This document shows, piece after piece, positions 22,852 to 25,927 of a stretch of DNA of 25,927 nucleotides. Source of the DNA: a virus; the IMG/VR virus record IMGVR_UViG_3300012931_000070, positions 1 to 25,927 of that record; one strand, given 5' to 3'. The notes below the pieces were generated by a model, which had not been told where the DNA came from, searched no databases, and worked only from the letters and a program-made list of their open reading frames with translations. The number at the start of each line of letters is the position of its first letter. Within the stretch, counting starts at the first letter, position 1. The position numbers and the translations under genes were made by a program.

Positions 22852-23464
22852 CGGATTTGAACCCGAGCGATTTTATGAACTCGAACGCCGCCTCAGCCTT
22901 TTTGGGATCCCTCAAGGCTTCCCGCTGTGCCTCAAGTACTTTTGCGTCCAGGTCCGCCTGGGTCTCTGTGGTGCTTGGGCCCGCGCCCTTGAGCGCGTCC
23001 GCATTATCGGCAGTTGGCGTCCCTGTCGTTCCCGTTGGGGATAATCGCTCAAGGGCCAGGGCTGCCCGGTATTCCGCGTTAATCCCGGTGTGCAGGAGTC
23101 GTTGGACATCACTCGCGTGCATATCTTCCCGGAGCTTTTTCTTCCCGGTTTTAACCCCGTTCTCGTCCACCACATCCACGAACAGGTTATTGAGCCCCAC
23201 GGCCGTCAGTTCCCGGCCCATCTTCTGGTGGCGCATGAGCACCTGGGCGGCCGACTCGGCCCCTCGTTCGATCAGTTTTTCTTTGGCGCGTTCAGATATT
23301 TTCTGCCGGTGGACTTCCTGATCATGGTCCCACGATACGTCCGCGTGCCGCTTCCAGGTTGTTGTTTTAATCCCTTTTTTCTTGAAAAAACGCCTGCGGG
23401 TGAAATCGGAATTTATAAACTCGGTATGTAATTTATGCCAGTTGTGTTGGGTTTTACCGGACAT
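22841..23464 (-). CDS. Terminase small subunit (probable)
   Basis: This 207-aa protein starts at ATG 23464 (MSGKTQHNWHKLHTEFINS). No clear ribosome site lies upstream, and a TTG at 23491 is an alternative. Residues about 20-42 (FTRRRFFKKKGIKTTTWKRH) look like the helix-turn-helix that terminase small subunits use to bind the packaging site. The middle, RAKEKLIERGAESAAQVLMR followed by LTAVGLNNLFV, is helical. The end is a low-complexity Ala/Asp/Thr tail then EFIKSLGFKSDAS. Immediate upstream position to TerL supports the role. The assignment is by fold pattern and context. Confidence 0.75.
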   Translation of the reverse strand: MSGKTQHNWHKLHTEFINSDFTRRRFFKKKGIKTTTWKRHADVSWDHDQEVHRQKISERAKEKLIERGAESAAQVLMRHQKMGRELTAVGLNNLFVDVVDENGVKTGKKKLREDMHASDVQRLLHTGINAEYRAALALERLSPTGTTGTPTADNADALKGAGPSTTETQADLDAKVLEAQREALRDPKKAEAAFEFIKSLGFKSDAS

Positions 23465-23530
23465 GATTAATATTTTGTTCCAACATCGCAAATATCGTCA
23501 ATGATGTGCTTCGGCCGCCTAAATCACAGT

Positions 23531-23755
23531 TCACGGCCAAATATACACTCCAGCATTGAAAGGTATCTTTTCACCAACCACTCCGATGGGATTTGGAGAG
23601 AAAGCTTTTCTGGGATTAATAGTTGCCTCACCATTTTTTTTGACATACACCTTGTCACCAGGCGCCGCATCTTCTTCGAGCTTCATCTCAACCAGACCTC
23701 CACTACATTTGATCGAAATGAATACCCTGCGATTCTTCAGATGGCATGTTTTCAT
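23531..23755 (-). CDS. Small beta-rich protein of unknown function
   Basis: This 74-aa protein starts at ATG 23755, with AAGGGG upstream. It reads CHLKNRRVFISIKCSGGLVE, EEDAAPGDKVYVKKNGEATI and NPIGVVGEKIPFNAGVYIWP. It looks like a small beta-barrel. The phrase GDKVYVKKNG is vaguely like decoration proteins of the DUF2190 type, but the length is too short to claim this. It lies just before the small terminase gene and in the AT-richer accessory region. Confidence 0.5.
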   Translation of the reverse strand: MKTCHLKNRRVFISIKCSGGLVEMKLEEDAAPGDKVYVKKNGEATINPRKAFSPNPIGVVGEKIPFNAGVYIWP

Positions 23756-23839
23756 CCTGACATCCCCTTAACCTGTTTTTTTAAGCAAAGCCTTTAAAAG
23801 TGTTCTTTTTGCGAGAGGTCAATTAGGAGCGATCTGTCC

Positions 23840-24169
23840 TTATCTAACCAACCTCCGCACCATTGCCTTCCATCCAGGAAGCGGGTGGATCGTGATGGAC
23901 AACGAGTGCTGACCGGCGTTATTGCGCAATTCCAACTCAACTCGCGAGTCCTGCGCTTGCCCAACCATCTCGGCAAGCCCGATATTGAATGGGACTGTGA
24001 TTATGAGAGAGGGCTCTGGGTCTCTGGGGGGAGGGGTTTTAAAAAACCGCCTCATGCTATCTTTAAAGCGATAACTAAAGGGCATTTCCAATGACTCGCG
24101 GATGGAGAACTCGTACATTTCATTTCCGCACACCGAAACTTGCAACTTTTTTTGATCATTTGATTTCAT
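23840..24169 (-). CDS. Small protein of unknown function
   Basis: This 109-aa protein has a strong ribosome site (AGGAG, 7-base spacing) before ATG 24169. It reads KKLQVSVCGNEMYEFSIRES, then a basic patch FSYRFKDSMRRFFKTPPPRD, then LIITVPFNIGLAEMVGQAQD and a C-terminal basic end (WKAMVRRLVR). No family is recognised and no membrane segment is clear. The AT-rich composition matches its neighbours. Confidence 0.55.
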   Translation of the reverse strand: MKSNDQKKLQVSVCGNEMYEFSIRESLEMPFSYRFKDSMRRFFKTPPPRDPEPSLIITVPFNIGLAEMVGQAQDSRVELELRNNAGQHSLSITIHPLPGWKAMVRRLVR

Positions 24170-24404
24170 TGCTCTCTCCTCTTTCGGCCCTGTAGTTCCT
24201 AAATGCTTGGCTTTTCTTTTTCCCAGTCTCTCTTTTCAAAGAATTCAATCTCTTTTGTGGGGGGAAGTCTCCCCCCTGGCCCAAGCCGCCGAAAAGGAAC
24301 GTCCGGCGTCCCGGGCACACCCCCCTCCACCTACCATCCCCTCAAAAATGATGAATCTGTTTCGCTGGTGAACGCTTCTTTACGACTGTGGGAAAATCAT
24401 CACC
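24170..24404. other. Intergenic region with GC-rich hairpin
   Basis: There is no gene in these 235 bases on either strand that I accept. It holds an inverted repeat at 24259-24276 with six G and six C around a six-base centre (the inner A-T pair extends the stem to seven), without a T-run on either side, so it is not a standard terminator. The ribosome site of the next gene lies at its low-coordinate end. I see no convincing promoter. Confidence 0.5.
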
Positions 24405-24740
24405 TCACCATTTTTCCGCAGATGCGAGGTGTACCGCAATATTCATTTGTCTACACTTTTTTTCGGCTTTGTTCTTATCTCTCAGAATATCCACCGGTTT
24501 TCCATGAGGATTCCGATTTCTTGGCTTGGTATCCCAAATCATAAAAACGGGATTGTGTTGTGGTTGATCGCCGGGATATTGGTTATTTTTCTTTCCTAGA
24601 AGCAGTCCGTTTACCATACAGACGATGAAACGCTCTTTAAACTCCGGTGGAAGTGTTTCTCCGCATCCAAATTCGCAGAGGTAATCAGCAGAATAAATCT
24701 CCATCCCACACTTTTTGCAGCATAAGGTTTCACTTTTCAT
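24405..24740 (-). CDS. Zinc-ribbon-like small protein
   Basis: This 111-aa protein starts with MKSETLCCKKCGMEIYSADY and continues LCEFGCGE. The Cys pairs (C8-x2-C11 and C22-x3-C26) could bind zinc. The rest is unlike any family I know; it has GNQYPGDQP-type loops and a basic end. A strong AAGGAGG site precedes the ATG. Its role is unknown. In phage accessory regions such proteins often bind nucleic acid. Confidence 0.6.
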   Translation of the reverse strand: MKSETLCCKKCGMEIYSADYLCEFGCGETLPPEFKERFIVCMVNGLLLGKKNNQYPGDQPQHNPVFMIWDTKPRNRNPHGKPVDILRDKNKAEKKCRQMNIAVHLASAEKW

Positions 24741-24774
24741 TCCGCTCCTCCTTCTCTCCCTCGGTAGGGGACGG

Positions 24775-25437
24775 TCAGTTTAAAATTCGTTCCAGGTTGA
24801 CCTTCTTGCGTATCTCGATCTTGTATTCGCGCAGGGCTGAAACGAGTTCCAGAATCTTTTCCTTCGGCGGTTCGGGTAGGTTGGAGTGCTTGGAATCCGC
24901 TCCGATGTTCACAAACAGTGGTTTTATTTTTGTGATCCATTCGGCCAAAACTTTCACGTCAAAGTCCATGATGGGCTCAATGGTGATAAAAGTTGAAATG
25001 CTTGGATGAAGCCCCATCATGCCCTCGTATCTGCTTATGGGTGGCGCGGCCTTTGAGTGTTCGGGGTAAAAACGGTTGCTCTCGATGGTTGTCCCGAAAA
25101 GACAAACCAGGGCTTCAAACTCAAATTTATTGGCTCTGGATGGGTTCTTGGATTGAAAAACGTATTTGTTTAAGTGTTTACGACAATGCGCGAGTATTTT
25201 TTTAATCCACTCGTCGGGAACATTGGGGGCCCCCTGTGTGGACTTGCTGGCGGCGTCTGCGAAGGCGGCTTCCCAAGAATCACCGGACCCAACCACACGC
25301 TCATTTATGCCGATGGGCGGCCCGGAATTGTAGGTTTCCCATATCCGGTGTGAAACGGGTCTATCCGAATCAAACGTGATACGGGCTCTTTCTCCGAACA
25401 ACTCTTGAGCTTTTTTAAGCGCTTCCTCGTTCGTCAT
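24775..25437 (-). CDS. Chimeric protein: phage small N-terminal domain plus C-terminal half of a DUF5131/Gp37-type family
   Basis: This 220-aa protein has two parts. Residues 1-68 (MTNEEALKKAQELFGERARI, then VVGSGDSWEAAFADAAS) form a small domain seen in other phage proteins. Residues about 72-215 (VPDEWIKKILAHCRKHLNKY, VFQSKNPSR, GTTIESNR, FITIEPIMDFD, FVNIGADSKHSNLPEP) match what I know as the C-terminal half of a phage radical-SAM-like family (DUF5131/Gp37). In that family the half before VPDEW carries a Cys-rich CxxCxxCY-type motif. Here it is missing, so iron-sulfur chemistry is unlikely. The frame is intact. It starts right after the methyltransferase stop. Confidence 0.7.
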   Translation of the reverse strand: MTNEEALKKAQELFGERARITFDSDRPVSHRIWETYNSGPPIGINERVVGSGDSWEAAFADAASKSTQGAPNVPDEWIKKILAHCRKHLNKYVFQSKNPSRANKFEFEALVCLFGTTIESNRFYPEHSKAAPPISRYEGMMGLHPSISTFITIEPIMDFDVKVLAEWITKIKPLFVNIGADSKHSNLPEPPKEKILELVSALREYKIEIRKKVNLERILN

Positions 25438-25438
25438 G

Positions 25439-25888
25439 TCATCCCTCGCTTCTCATACTGCGGTTGGCGATTCGGTCATACATCACGATGCTTCCAGCCA
25501 CCGCGACGTTGAAACTACCTCCCGTCAGTTGGATTATGTGCTGACACTTTTCCATGATCGAAACCGGAAGCCCTGAATCCTCCGCTCCAAGCAGATAGAC
25601 CGCGCACTTTGGATGCGTGAATCCTGGTATCTTTGCGGCCTCATCCGACATCTCCACGCCAACCAATTCAGCACCGAATGGCCTAGACTCTTGGAAGTGA
25701 TCGAAGTCTTTGAAATGAAAGAGCGGGAGATGTCTCTCGGTTCGCATGGTGTCGCTGGATTGTTTTTGATAACGAGCCCCGATGGTGAAAACAAAGGCTG
25801 CGCCCAACTGATTAGCTGAACGCCAAAGGGTTCCAACATTTGCCTTTGTTTTCGTGTGGTAGATGCCCACTCCAAAAAATCCTTTCAT
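25439..25888 (-). CDS. SpoU/TrmH-family RNA methyltransferase
   Basis: This 149-aa protein has the three motifs of the SPOUT/SpoU family: KANVGTLWRSANQLGA (Asn17 and Arg23), LLGAEDSGLP (99-108) and GGSFNVAVAGSIVMYDR (123-139). These form the knotted S-adenosylmethionine site used for 2'-O-methylation of RNA. It is short, without an N-terminal substrate-binding domain, as in the compact TrmL-like group. ATG 25888 has a good AAGGGG site and overlaps the stop of the preceding gene (ATGA). It is an unusual accessory gene next to phage terminase. The RNA substrate is unknown. Confidence 0.88.
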   Translation of the reverse strand: MKGFFGVGIYHTKTKANVGTLWRSANQLGAAFVFTIGARYQKQSSDTMRTERHLPLFHFKDFDHFQESRPFGAELVGVEMSDEAAKIPGFTHPKCAVYLLGAEDSGLPVSIMEKCQHIIQLTGGSFNVAVAGSIVMYDRIANRSMRSEG

Positions 25889-25927
25889 CTGCCCTTCCCC
25901 TTCGAGGCCTTCTTGGTGCGGGAGGCC
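25885..25927 (-). CDS. C-terminal end of an upstream gene (basic protein)
   Basis: On the minus strand the window's edge reads ASRTKKASKGKGR and then a TGA that overlaps the methyltransferase ATG as ATGA. The close overlap and the basic, Lys-rich tail suggest a real gene, for instance a nucleic-acid-binding protein. Only 13 residues are visible, so the identity cannot be said. Confidence 0.5.
   Translation of the reverse strand, partial: ASRTKKASKGKGR

Noticed and set aside
23531-23755. The 74-aa protein as a third decoration protein
   Set aside because: Only one short phrase is alike and the length is under half that of the paralogues.
1-25927. CRISPR arrays, tRNA genes, insertion sequences, integrase, lysis genes
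   Set aside because: None found by reading both strands. Direct repeats are limited to the terminator cassettes, and no tRNA-like cloverleaf or transposase motif is visible.

Overview
This window is a nearly complete head-and-tail morphogenesis block of a tailed phage or prophage with a contractile tail (myovirus architecture). Every gene I accept lies on the minus strand, so the functional order runs from base 25927 down to base 1. No host gene, integrase, tRNA, lysis gene or replication gene is visible, so I cannot say whether this is a free phage or a prophage, and I do not name a host. The structural genes are GC-rich (for example 39 of 60 bases at 15361-15420). Two accessory stretches, around 3.3-4.7 kb and 23.5-25.4 kb, are clearly AT-richer (19 of 60 at 4021-4080).

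Layout in transcription order. (1) Accessory/early edge, 25927-23531: the tail of a basic protein, a SpoU/TrmH-type RNA methyltransferase, a chimeric protein carrying the C-terminal half of a phage radical-SAM-like (DUF5131/Gp37-type) family, a zinc-ribbon protein and two small unknowns. (2) Packaging and head, 23464-14885: small and large terminase, portal, MuF-type minor head protein, an 83-aa unknown, a DUF2213 prohead protease with a nested scaffold start, two paralogous decoration-like proteins and a DUF2184-type major capsid protein. (3) Neck, 14794-11972: an unknown head-associated protein, DUF4054 connector, HK97 gp10-like protein, a probable head-tail joining protein, a small unknown, and a tail terminator with an N-terminal fibronectin III domain. 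(4) Tail, 11897-7986: DUF3383 sheath, DUF3277 tube, tail assembly chaperone pair linked by a -1 frameshift, and a short tape measure. (5) Baseplate, 7986-5582: Dit-like protein, plug, hub and gp138-like spike. (6) Small unknown and two fiber-like proteins, one with a signal peptide, plus a membrane-anchored OB-fold protein, 5578-3276. (7) Baseplate wedge and fiber, 3157-1: gp25-like, gp47/J-like, DUF2612 and the start of a tail fiber that runs off the window.

The genes are packed with short stop/start overlaps (TGATG, TAATG, GTGA, ATGA), so translational coupling is likely. The few real gaps carry strong intrinsic terminators of common design. Two copies, before the sheath and before the gp25-like gene, are identical over 63 bp. 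A third, before the protease, has a good promoter upstream of it, so the terminator sits in the leader of the next gene.

The most notable points are a textbook T TTT TTC frameshift site in the chaperone gene, an internal scaffold start inside the protease gene, one small Ig-like/phage-surface domain type inserted into three unrelated virion proteins (sheath, decoration protein, fiber), the repeated terminator leaders, and the chimeric protein whose radical-SAM half lacks the cluster-binding part. All family assignments are from reading the protein sequences; no database search was run.
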